This document shows positions 1 through 6,700 of a DNA stretch of 39,653 bases, piece after piece (position 1 is the first letter of the stretch; the number at the start of each line of letters is the position of its first letter). The notes under the pieces were generated by a model, which saw only the letters and a program-made list of their open reading frames with translations, was not told the DNA's origin and searched no databases. The stretch is taken from positions 1-39,653 of the forward strand of contig NZ_JYNP01000051.1 of assembly GCF_000934755.1 (NCBI RefSeq). The letters run 5' to 3'. Source of the DNA: Desulfonatronovibrio magnus (lineage in GTDB: Bacteria > Desulfobacterota > Desulfovibrionia > Desulfovibrionales > Desulfonatronovibrionaceae). Position numbers and translations under genes: made by a program.

Positions 1-514
1 CCTCAGGGCGTTGGGCATAGCCGGAGCGGACCTGACGCAAAAGAGATATGAGCGTATCCCCTACCAGGGCATCTACTTCGTCCAAAAAAAGAACTACGGG
101 CTTGTCAGACAGGGTGCTCCAGTATTCAAGCGTCTGATGCACAAGGTCGTTGACAGGCTGTCTTTGGCCATGCTCAGTTAACCAGTTAAATACTTCCGGC
201 ATGTGCAGTTTTCGGCGAATGGCTCCAGCAATGACACTACAAATAGCCGGTATACCTTGGGTCACATCCCCTCTCGCTGCCTGGGCTCCTTCGATATTGG
301 CATAGGCGCAGCTGTAGCGGCCCTCTTCATTGATGGCTTCCATCATGGCCAGCAGTGTGGTTGTCTTGCCGGTCTGGCGCGGGGCATGCAGGACAAAATA
401 GCGCTTGCTGTCAATGAGGTGTTTAATTTCTGCCCAGTCCAAGCGGTGCAAGGGATCAATATGATAGTGATCCCTGGGAACAGTGGGCCCGGCATTGTTG
501 AAAAAGCGCTCCAT
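1..514 (-). CDS. AAA family ATPase, 3' end beyond the window
   Basis: An open frame runs from an ATG at 514 to the left edge of the window without a stop, giving 171 residues of a longer protein. A GAGGAG ribosome-binding site lies 9 nt upstream of the ATG. A Walker A motif (APRQTGKTT, Lys50) and a Walker B-like stretch (VVLFLDEVDAL, about residues 146-156) are readable. The layout, a short lead-in, a P-loop and then an LFLDE strand, matches AAA ATPases of the AAA_14/ATPase_2 type, often found in accessory regions of anaerobe genomes and sometimes fused to a PD-(D/E)XK nuclease-like C-terminus that cannot be seen here. The substrate is unknown. The gene lies beside a broken gene from a related kind of protein (572-790), which suggests a variable locus. 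It is certain as a coding frame and good as an ATPase; the role is unassigned. Confidence 0.8.
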   Translation of the reverse strand, partial: MERFFNNAGPTVPRDHYHIDPLHRLDWAEIKHLIDSKRYFVLHAPRQTGKTTTLLAMMEAINEEGRYSCAYANIEGAQAARGDVTQGIPAICSVIAGAIRRKLHMPEVFNWLTEHGQRQPVNDLVHQTLEYWSTLSDKPVVLFLDEVDALVGDTLISLLRQVRSGYAQRPE

Positions 515-571
515 GATAAAATCTCCTCATAATTGATGGTCAAGGTCTTTGCTATATCTGATTTTTATAGC

Positions 572-790
572 TTAAGTCCAAAACCATGAGTTTGCAAGGC
601 CGGGATGGAGGAGAGCATAAAAGGTACTATGCTTTTTCCGCGACCCTGCACGGAAAAAGTGGGGCCTTGAGAGAAAATAGTATTTCCCTCTTTCAACCAG
701 CTGATGCACAATCCTTGTCTTGTCCACATAGGTGTGTCCCTCTTCAATGATCTCTCGGAGGGTACTCACCCAGATGGGCAGTTTTTTCAT
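572..790 (-). pseudogene. Broken N-terminus of an AAA-ATPase/PD-(D/E)XK-like protein
   Basis: The first 43 or so residues (MKKLPIWVSTLREIIEEG, then YVDKTRIVHQL and YYFLSRP) match the conserved N-terminus of the large AAA-ATPase-like family with a C-terminal PD-(D/E)XK nuclease-like domain (DUF1703 type). In that family YFLSRP is followed at once by RRFGKSL, the P-loop. Here the frame runs into a 28-bp palindromic repeat (632-659), loses all similarity and stops at 572. A good AAGGAGA ribosome-binding site precedes the ATG at 790, so the start is real and the gene was once intact. The rest of the roughly 500-residue protein is missing from the window. A short peptide could still be made, but function is unlikely. 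Confidence 0.7.
632..659. repeat. 28-bp palindromic repeat, copy 1
   Basis: Nine-base arms CTTTTTCCG and CGGAAAAAG flank a 10-nt spacer. A second copy with one base change lies at 30240-30267. This copy falls exactly where the 572-790 gene fragment loses homology to its family, so it probably marks the disrupting insertion or deletion. Confidence 0.7.
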
Positions 791-948
791 CGTTTCTCCT
801 TCTGCGGCGTTGTCAGGGATGTTTTGTAGTACTATTGCTATTCTTCAATAGTTGTGCGCAGTTTCTCGAAAAACATAACTGCCTGTTTTTCATTACCTTT
901 TATTGTTTGGAAAAACCATATGCTCTTGATCACTGCTCTTGCTTACTC

Positions 949-962
949 TTGACCTGAGTCAA
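949..962. promoter_or_regulatory. HcpR-like operator, orphan
   Basis: TTGACCTGAGTCAA has the same half-sites and 4-nt spacing as the hcp-hcpR operator at 8576-8589 (TTGAC-N4-GTCAA). No intact gene starts nearby: the nearest start on the minus strand is the broken gene at 790, and nothing begins on the plus strand before 2760. Confidence 0.5.
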
Positions 963-974
963 GGACTAATCAAC

Positions 975-988
975 ATGATTTACATCAT
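975..988. promoter_or_regulatory. Fnr-like dyad ATGAT-N4-ATCAT
   Basis: ATGATTTACATCAT is a perfect dyad close to the classical Fnr consensus TTGAT-N4-ATCAA. Its centre lies 26 bp from the centre of the HcpR-like site at 949-962, about two and a half helical turns. A function is inferred from form only. Confidence 0.35.
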
Positions 989-1077
989 ATTTGTAACTGT
1001 TCAGCAAGATCAATAAGAAGACCTGGACCCCTGATCAAGTCCGGGGTGACGGTTAGAGCAAATAGTTGGCCTTTTTC

Positions 1078-1107
1078 GTCATTCCGGCGAAAGCCGGAAT
1101 CCAAGGT
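1078..1107. repeat. Intergenic palindrome (TTCCGGC..GCCGGAA)
   Basis: The arms TTCCGGC and GCCGGAA with a GAAA loop form a strong hairpin. Sequences of this form recur between genes in many proteobacteria. A second palindromic block with GGACCCC and GTCCGGGG lies about 30 bp upstream, so the two form a small cluster. Confidence 0.5.
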
Positions 1108-1572
1108 ATTTTAATAATTTTATAGCAAATGTGGTGAATAGATACCCCTTTTTTAATATTTGTAGATCAGCAAATAATTTTTACAGTTAAACCAGCTATA
1201 GTGCTGATAGTCTGTGGAAATTCTGTAAATATTTAGTTTTCATCCGGAAAGAAAGACTTTCCGGATGGAGACTATTTACAAACCCCAGGGCATATATATT
1301 CCGGCTTGATTGTTGAGTTGTTTTATAAAAAATATGAGTAACTGTTCAGCACAGTTCTTTCATAGGATATAAAGCCTCTGTCCTGTTTGGTTTTTCGCAT
1401 TGTTGCTTGTTTGACCGGCCTTGAGCCCGTTAGCCGGAATCATGGCTGAAACACCATCTCCCGGCTACTGGAAAACATAATGATTATGGCTTAAGGGCTC
1501 ACGCCGGGAGTTTGCAACAAAAGAAAACCAAATTGGACAGAGGCTGACAGTATGGTGTACAGTTTCAGTCTT

Positions 1573-2760
1573 TTAACTCAATTCATCGGTATCAATGGGA
1601 AGCTCCAAGTAAAACACTGTCCCATGTTCTTTGTCAGACACAAACCAGGTCTTGCCCTTGAGGTATTCTTCACCCAGGAGCTTGATGCTGTGTGTTCCCA
1701 AACCCCTGTCACTGCCTTTTGTTGAAAACGAACGTTTAAATATCTGTAACTGCACATCTTCTGTGATTATCTGACTGTTTTTCACCCAGAAAACTACTTT
1801 ACCATTTTTTCGATTCAGACCTATCTCAATCCTGTCCCCGGCATTAGACGCTTCAAGTGCATTTTTAACCATATTTCCCAGCACTCTGGACAACTGAACA
1901 GGATCTGAGTAAAAAAATACCTTGTCAGCTTCGGGGGCAATTAAAATTTTCTTGTCCTGACCCACAGGATGCCCTGAGTATGCTGAAGATACGTTTCTTA
2001 AGATATCTTCAGAGTTAATCCGTTCAAATTTTGCCTTGAGCTCATGCGCTTCTGCTGCGCTTAATGATTTTTGAGCCTTGATTTCCTCCACCACTGATAC
2101 AGCCTGCTGTAAAGCCAGTTCCAGCAGTTCTTTATCTTCTCCTTCAGCTGTTTCTGAGGTTATTTCCAGGACTCCTTTTACGCCTCCGACTGCGTTTAAT
2201 ATGTCGTGGAAAAAAATTCTTTCCAGAGCCTTCTTGCGCTTTTCTAAACTTATGTCGGTTATGTGAAAAAAGAAATATTTATGTCCATGATGCTCAAATA
2301 CAGCTGAGCTGACCCTCAGATCAACAGCCTCGTTTTCTCCTCGTGCGTCCCTGATAAACCGGCATTCTTCACTCCTGGCACCCCCGGCCATGCTGCCCAG
2401 GAGAACCTTATAAGATCCGCAATGGTTGCAGAACTGCGTACTGCCGCAGCCTTCCTTACTTCTAATAGCATGAACACAACCCAGTATATCTCCTGTGCGC
2501 ATTCCCATAACAGCATTTAGATCAGAAAAGCCTGTTGCTACAGTCAGGGCTTTGTTGCCAAATACCATCTGCCTTCTATCATTGAGAATCAGAATAATCT
2601 GAGGAATATTATCCATAAAAAACTTGAGCAATGGGATGGCCTCAATGCTCTGTCTCTGGGCCAGCACCTCTTCCTGAGAGTATTTTTCAAGAGTGAAAAT
2701 CTGTTCTTCTGGTTCTCTTACATCAAAGGGATCTTTGTAATTAAAATCCTGTGTACTCAT
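1573..2760 (-). CDS. PAS-domain sensor histidine kinase with a cysteine cluster
   Basis: This is a predicted soluble kinase of 395 residues. I choose the ATG at 2760 because AGG lies just upstream; a TTG four codons earlier has only a weak site. A PAS domain (about residues 45-170) contains four cysteines, Cys95, Cys105, Cys111 and Cys114, in the pattern C-X9-C-X5-C-X2-C, suggesting a bound metal or redox centre as the sensing element. The dimerisation helix carries the H-box HDILNAVGG. The ATPase domain has an N-box (NMVKNALEAS) and a glycine-rich FSTKGSDRGLGTHSIKLL stretch, of the type seen in kinases that keep H-box HDxxN rather than HExRTP. No membrane segment is present. No response regulator is adjacent, so the partner is unknown. 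A cysteine PAS of this form is, from memory, common in deltaproteobacterial kinases. Confidence 0.85.
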   Translation of the reverse strand: MSTQDFNYKDPFDVREPEEQIFTLEKYSQEEVLAQRQSIEAIPLLKFFMDNIPQIILILNDRRQMVFGNKALTVATGFSDLNAVMGMRTGDILGCVHAIRSKEGCGSTQFCNHCGSYKVLLGSMAGGARSEECRFIRDARGENEAVDLRVSSAVFEHHGHKYFFFHITDISLEKRKKALERIFFHDILNAVGGVKGVLEITSETAEGEDKELLELALQQAVSVVEEIKAQKSLSAAEAHELKAKFERINSEDILRNVSSAYSGHPVGQDKKILIAPEADKVFFYSDPVQLSRVLGNMVKNALEASNAGDRIEIGLNRKNGKVVFWVKNSQIITEDVQLQIFKRSFSTKGSDRGLGTHSIKLLGEEYLKGKTWFVSDKEHGTVFYLELPIDTDELS

Positions 2761-2889
2761 ATCAACCTGCAACTTTAATATTATTGTAACAGTTTAGCCA
2801 CTTGCACGTGGCACGGAGACTGGATTTCCCAGTCCTTGTTTTGTTAAGTCAGCTTTATACATCAAAAAAGGGGCGTGGTTCCAGCCCCC

Positions 2890-3304
2890 AGTTTAACTTA
2901 GAAGCTCCTCCCCCGGGCGGCCCGGGACCGAACCTGCGAGTAACTGTCTTTAAAGTGGAGCCTGCATCCTGCAGGCTATTTAATTCCAGGCGGCTGGAAG
3001 CCGCCTCCACCTTGAAGAACAGTCCCATATTTGGAAATTGGGACAGTCCCCGCGAGGTACTTTAAAAAAGATTGATGCTGCATTGGTTCCTGGAAGAAAT
3101 TTGCTTAAATGATAAAATTTACACAGCGAGGGACAGTCCCCCTCCGGGCTGTAAGCCTCCGGGCAGGAAGCTGTGCCAGGCGCAAAGCTCTCATCTTTGA
3201 CGGAACTTTTCTGGCAAATGTGCATCAATCAAAGCAAAAATCGTAAAAATTTGATAGCTGTAACTTTCTGAATTTATTATCAAAATAATTATAGTTACTT
3301 GTAA
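2890..3304 (+). repeat. Repeat family A, copy 1 (about 415 bp)
   Basis: It starts with the module ACTTAGAAGCTCCTC followed by a CCCGGGCGGCCCGGG palindrome and ends with AGTTACTTGTAAG. In between are two perfect hairpins (AGCCTGCA-TCC-TGCAGGCT at 2959-2977 and GGCGGCT-GGA-AGCCGCC at 2989-3005) and two copies of the 11-bp palindrome GGGACAGTCCC (3040-3050, 3130-3140). A near-full inverted copy is at 36290-36706 and a right-truncated copy at 39260-39548. Frames crossing it are repeat artefacts. Confidence 0.85.
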
Positions 3305-3472
3305 GGGCTAAACTGAAACAATTATTGAATTGTTACCAATCGACTGTGACAAATAAGATGAGTTTTTCATAGCCAACAACAAGCACAGTAGTAATTGACT
3401 TATATCCAAAAACATATTTTTGGACACTACTTGGGTCCATACCGGCAACAGGATCCTTTTACCTGCTGAACA

Positions 3473-3624
3473 GGGAGCATTACGCGTTTCTGACAACCAG
3501 ACAGGGGACAGTCCCGAAGCCAGGGACAGTCCCGGTGCCAATGCATGATAAACAGCTTTTAACCCCAAAAAAGCTGTGACAAACACATCAATTTTTTCAG
3601 TTTTCAGAAACGCGTCATGCTCCC
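3473..3624 (+). mobile_element. MITE-like element, copy 1 (152 bp)
   Basis: The left end begins GGGAGCATTACGCGTTTCTG and the right end (3601-3624) is its inverse with one mismatch. The 8 bp on each side, GCTGAACA (3465-3472) and GCTGAAAA (3625-3632), match at 7 of 8 positions, as expected for a target-site duplication. Inside are two GGGACAGTCCC palindromes (3505-3515, 3523-3533). There is no coding capacity. Related copies are at 27395-27560 and 38395-38484. Confidence 0.8.
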
Positions 3625-3642
3625 GCTGAAAAAACATGTAAT

Positions 3643-3679
3643 AAAAAATCCCGGCCAGCCTGATGGCCAGCCGGGATTT
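3643..3679 (-). terminator. Rho-independent terminator after nrfA
   Basis: The arms AAATCCCGGC (3646-3655) and GCCGGGATTT (3670-3679) form a 10-bp stem, extended inside by GCC/GGC. Read on the minus strand the stem is followed by a run of T residues. It lies just beyond the nrfA stop at 3701. Confidence 0.85.
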
Positions 3680-3700
3680 ATGTTAATGTCTGTAAAAAAA

Positions 3701-5239
3701 TCAGTTACTTACTCTTTTATTCAGGTCCCAGACCAGATCTGCTTCTTCAAACTTAGGCAGATATTGGAACCATTGGTGAGTATCCAGATGCTCCTGACTC
3801 ATCTGCAGTTTGCGGCTGTGTTCTTCTATGGGAGGAACAACTTCATAGATATCGCCCTCCAGATCAGGGGCAATGCCGTAGTTGGTTGCCTTCATGGCCA
3901 GATTGACTGCCTGCTGGCTGTACTGCTGAGAACTGGCCAGAGTATCTATGGCCTTGGATGGATTGTGGAAACCAGCACTGTTTTCAGCAGAAACCCAGTC
4001 CCAATACCACTGACCCTTCCTGATTCTTTCCCTGGCCTGAATCATCAGCTCATCAAAGTCAGCTCTTTTGAAACCCCGGTATTCAGAAGCCAGACGAACA
4101 GCCTCATGAGCCTTGACTGACAGTTCCTGGGCAATCATAAGCTGTTCCCAGGTCCGTTCCTGGCTATATATTACTCTTTCCTTGAGATAGTCAGGCTGCT
4201 TGTCAGAATGGCATTGCAGGCAGGACTGCTCAATGTGTTTCAGGGGAGAAGTCCATCGGTGAGAAGAGATCTTTTTCTTACCATCCAGACGGACATAGGG
4301 CATATGACAGTCAGCACAGGATACTCCGGCAGCACCGTGAGTACCGTCCTGCCACATTTCAAACTCAGGGTGCTGGGCCTTGATCATGGGCGTGTCAGAA
4401 ACAGGATGAGTCCAGTCTATAAACCAGCCTTCAAAGCCTTCTCTCGTGGTAGAGCCAAAGCTCTTATAATACTCATATGTTTCTGGTGGGTTATAGCCTT
4501 GTGTCCATGGGAATACAGGCTTGGCTGCTGCCCCAAATTTGGGATCCTGAAAATAGTATTCAACATGGCACTGAGCACAGACATAGGAGCGCATTTCATT
4601 TCGGGTGGCATTATCCAAGTCAATTCCAATCTTTTCAAATGCATCTCTTAAAGGCACGCTGGTTATCCGCAAATCCATTGTTTCCGGCTCATGGCAGATA
4701 TTACAGCCAATGGTATGGTCATCCATGTCATGTTCTTCGCGAAACTGATGAAACTCCATGGCCCAGAAGTCATCGCCATATTTTTCAACATAGCCAGGGA
4801 CCTTGTTGCTTTTGCAGTTCCAGCATGTAGAAGGCAGGCCTGCCTGCTCACTGTATCTGTTGATTCTGTCAATATCCAGGACATCATGTACAGCATAAGT
4901 ATGGCCTCTTGCCCGGTTGTATTCAAAGCTGAAAGGGTAACCGAGCCACAGGTTTTTCAAGTAGGGCTGGCAATATTTATAAGCCCTTGGCAAATCACCG
5001 CACAAATGCTTTTCATGAGGAACAGAACCACCATATTCAGTCATCTGACTGTCATCTTCATTTTGAAGATATGTCTGGTAATGAATGGGAAAAAATGGCT
5101 CAAAAGCACTGTTTCGGTCTTCGCTTGCGTCCAGAGTTGTTTCATATGATGGGGTTACAGGATCCGGTATCTCTGTACAGCCCGCCACAAGATAAAAAGC
5201 AAAAAACATGAAAACTATTGCAAAGTATGTCTTACTCAT
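3701..5239 (-). CDS. nrfA: Cytochrome c nitrite reductase, catalytic subunit NrfA
   Basis: NrfA reduces nitrite to ammonium with six electrons in the periplasm (EC 1.7.2.2). The 512-residue product has the catalytic lysine-ligated heme site CWNCK (139-143) and four CXXCH sites: CNICH (179), CAQCH (221), CADCH (308) and CLQCH (340). Active-site landmarks are present: the CAQCHVEYYF block holding the conserved Tyr228, and KAQHPE with His290. The N-terminus has a hydrophobic signal ending in VAGC (Cys21), a plausible lipobox, so the protein may be lipid-anchored as well as bound by NrfH. I start at the ATG at 5239, which has GGAGG 7 nt upstream; the TTG two codons earlier has no room for a ribosome-binding site. 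The start overlaps the nrfH stop by 8 nt, so the two are translationally coupled. Identification is secure. Confidence 0.97.
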   Translation of the reverse strand: MSKTYFAIVFMFFAFYLVAGCTEIPDPVTPSYETTLDASEDRNSAFEPFFPIHYQTYLQNEDDSQMTEYGGSVPHEKHLCGDLPRAYKYCQPYLKNLWLGYPFSFEYNRARGHTYAVHDVLDIDRINRYSEQAGLPSTCWNCKSNKVPGYVEKYGDDFWAMEFHQFREEHDMDDHTIGCNICHEPETMDLRITSVPLRDAFEKIGIDLDNATRNEMRSYVCAQCHVEYYFQDPKFGAAAKPVFPWTQGYNPPETYEYYKSFGSTTREGFEGWFIDWTHPVSDTPMIKAQHPEFEMWQDGTHGAAGVSCADCHMPYVRLDGKKKISSHRWTSPLKHIEQSCLQCHSDKQPDYLKERVIYSQERTWEQLMIAQELSVKAHEAVRLASEYRGFKRADFDELMIQARERIRKGQWYWDWVSAENSAGFHNPSKAIDTLASSQQYSQQAVNLAMKATNYGIAPDLEGDIYEVVPPIEEHSRKLQMSQEHLDTHQWFQYLPKFEEADLVWDLNKRVSN

Positions 5240-5693
5240 CAGCAACCCTCCTTTGAGATATGGGCAGACTTCTTAAGTGAGGAACCTGTCGGTGGCAATC
5301 AGTACAATTAGGCTTGACGGTTTCAACATTAAGCGTGGTCATGGTATGACACCTGGTACAATTGTCATTGACCACTTCCTTTGTCCTTTCTGAAGCATGA
5401 ATGACATCATATACAGTACCAAAAGTATTTTTATACATGTCTTTCATACCTGCGTAAGTCTTAAAGGTCATTTTGGGCATGAACGGGTCCGGCGTATGAC
5501 ATTCATTGCAGTCCAGCTGGGAGTGCACTGACTGCTGATGGGTACGCACTGCCTCGTACATGAGATGACAACTGCCGCAAAATTCGGCCTGATCCGTCGC
5601 CTTCATGGTGAATCCGGCTCCGGCTGTAAGGGCTATACCCACAAGCAGTATGGCCAGTACCGCCACAAGGGATATCCCTTCCTGTTTCTTCAT
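5232..5693 (-). CDS. nrfH: Cytochrome c nitrite reductase, membrane quinol dehydrogenase NrfH
   Basis: NrfH is a small NapC/NirT-family tetraheme cytochrome that takes electrons from menaquinol and passes them to NrfA. The 153-residue product has one N-terminal membrane helix (residues 7-29) and four heme sites: CGSCH (39-43), CNECH (62-66), CTRCH (112-116) and CTDCH (130-134). The first site continues as CGSCHLM, placing Met45 two residues after the heme histidine; a CXXCHXM first heme is the known arrangement for Desulfovibrio NrfH. An AAGGAGGTG ribosome-binding site precedes the ATG. With nrfA downstream and no nrfBCD, this is the NrfHA type typical of delta- and epsilonproteobacteria. Confidence 0.96.
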   Translation of the reverse strand: MKKQEGISLVAVLAILLVGIALTAGAGFTMKATDQAEFCGSCHLMYEAVRTHQQSVHSQLDCNECHTPDPFMPKMTFKTYAGMKDMYKNTFGTVYDVIHASERTKEVVNDNCTRCHTMTTLNVETVKPNCTDCHRQVPHLRSLPISQRRVADE

Positions 5694-5718
5694 ACATCCA
5701 CCTCCTTTTATCTTTGCT

Positions 5719-5736
5719 CCGAAGACTATTCTTCGG
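5719..5736 (-). promoter_or_regulatory. Hairpin in the nrfH leader
   Basis: CCGAAGA-CTAT-TCTTCGG is a perfect 7-bp stem 26 nt upstream of the nrfH start. Immediately farther upstream is a dyad TGAGC-GT-GCTCA (5740-5751). Either could bind a regulator or shape the mRNA 5' end. No T-run follows, so it is not a simple terminator. Confidence 0.4.
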
Positions 5737-5771
5737 CTATGAGCGTGCTCAAGAGTTCAAAGTTATGTAAA

Positions 5772-5777
5772 ATTATA
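5772..5777 (-). promoter_or_regulatory. Candidate -10 element for nrfHA
   Basis: Read on the minus strand this is TATAAT, with TGG just upstream. No good -35 hexamer lies 16-18 bp away, which would suit an activator-dependent promoter. It would give a leader of about 70 nt containing the hairpin at 5719-5736. No TTGAC-N4-GTCAA site is seen in this gap. Confidence 0.3.
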
Positions 5778-5861
5778 GCCATTTGTATGTGGCATTATGG
5801 CATGACCCTTTTATTTTATAAATATATATCACTTCAGAGCTATGGACAGTCAAACATAATT

Positions 5862-6677
5862 TTAATGCTTTAAATCTGGCACAAAGGAACAGATAGATTT
5901 AGATATTAAGGCTTTTAATGAAGACAAACCATGTTCATAGCGGGCTTCAAATTCTTTAAGATATAATGGAAAACTTTCAGGTGAGAATTTGTGGTACCTG
6001 TCCAGCATTTCAAAACACATGGTCCAAAAAGATGATTCAGCCTCAAGGCTACGTCTGTGATCCAGAAAGTTATCACACCGTGTCTTTTTTCTAAGATATG
6101 CGCAACAGGAAAAAAGAAGATACCCATTTTCACCAGGATAGTCGCAGACAAACATGGATCTGCAAAATCTTTTTCTGGTCTGCATGAATAGCACTTCTTT
6201 AACATTCAGGCTGGGTACATACCCTACCTTAACTCCAGTGCCTGCGTACCTGACAGAAAATACAGGGGCATTCTCTCCCAGGCAGTGCTTGAACCTGGCA
6301 TCACCCTCGGCCATGCTGCAATACGTTCTGATCTTTAGTGGATTTTCCAGGAGGGGAATAAAAGTTTCGTCTCTGATCAAAAGGCTTGAACGAATAACTT
6401 TGAGGGATTTATGGGCAAGATTATAACTGAGGTTTAAACTGCGGGCAATACTGGCTGCTGACCAGCCACTTATATAATATTTGATAATTTCTTCCCATGA
6501 GTTATGATCAAGAGAACAATAATTCAACCAGCGACCGGAAAAGTCATGAAATGTGTACTTGCAAAGAGAACACCTGTATCTATCACCCTTGAGCATATAT
6601 ATATTTTTGTTGCTGCACCTGGGGCAAAAGATATATCCGTCTTCCCAGCAAAATTCATGTAATGATGTATTATCCAT
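5862..6677 (-). CDS. Transposase-derived zinc-ribbon protein (IS1595/ISXO2-like), probably domesticated
   Basis: The 271-residue product begins with a zinc ribbon, CPRC (18-21) and CSLC, of the kind found at the N-terminus of IS1595-family transposases. A helix-turn-helix-like segment (WSAASIARSLNLSYNLAHKSL) follows. The C-terminus (EAESSFWTMCFEMLDRYHKFSPESFPLYLKEFEARYEHG) resembles the end of ISXO2-like DDE domains, where ESFW precedes a YHxxSxxxxxxYxxEFxxRYxH stretch. The usual first catalytic motif (VDETYIGG) is not recognisable; AEGDARFK stands about where it should be. I see no terminal inverted repeats or target duplication around the gene, and it sits between hcp and nrfHA on the same strand. 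I infer a retired transposase, perhaps used as a DNA-binding regulator; a degraded insertion sequence is the alternative. Confidence 0.65.
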   Translation of the reverse strand: MDNTSLHEFCWEDGYIFCPRCSNKNIYMLKGDRYRCSLCKYTFHDFSGRWLNYCSLDHNSWEEIIKYYISGWSAASIARSLNLSYNLAHKSLKVIRSSLLIRDETFIPLLENPLKIRTYCSMAEGDARFKHCLGENAPVFSVRYAGTGVKVGYVPSLNVKEVLFMQTRKRFCRSMFVCDYPGENGYLLFSCCAYLRKKTRCDNFLDHRRSLEAESSFWTMCFEMLDRYHKFSPESFPLYLKEFEARYEHGLSSLKALISKSICSFVPDLKH

Positions 6678-6700
6678 CTTTGTCCAATTGTCAGAATAGT

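Larger units (their letters stand above)
791..1572. other. Gene-free interval with repeats and orphan regulatory dyads
   Basis: I see no convincing coding frame on either strand in this 780-bp stretch. It holds two Fnr-family-type dyads (949-962 and 975-988), a pair of intergenic palindromes (about 1023-1050, with GGACCCC..GGGG, and 1078-1105, with TTCCGGC-GAAA-GCCGGAA), a 14-bp direct repeat GTAACTGTTCAGCA at 993-1006 and 1338-1351, and a nested inverted repeat at 1421-1500. The palindromes resemble common proteobacterial intergenic repeats. It looks like a decayed locus that kept its promoter. Confidence 0.6.

Noticed and set aside
2802-3228. Open frames of 82-87 codons over the 2890-3304 region
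   Set aside because: They are made of repeat family A sequence and recur, broken, at the other copies; no ribosome-binding sites or protein-like composition.
2890-3304. CRISPR array
   Set aside because: Repeats are long, palindromic and dispersed, with no regular spacer-repeat series; no cas gene is present.
5862-6677. Active insertion sequence
   Set aside because: No terminal inverted repeats or target duplication were found and the catalytic motifs look lost.
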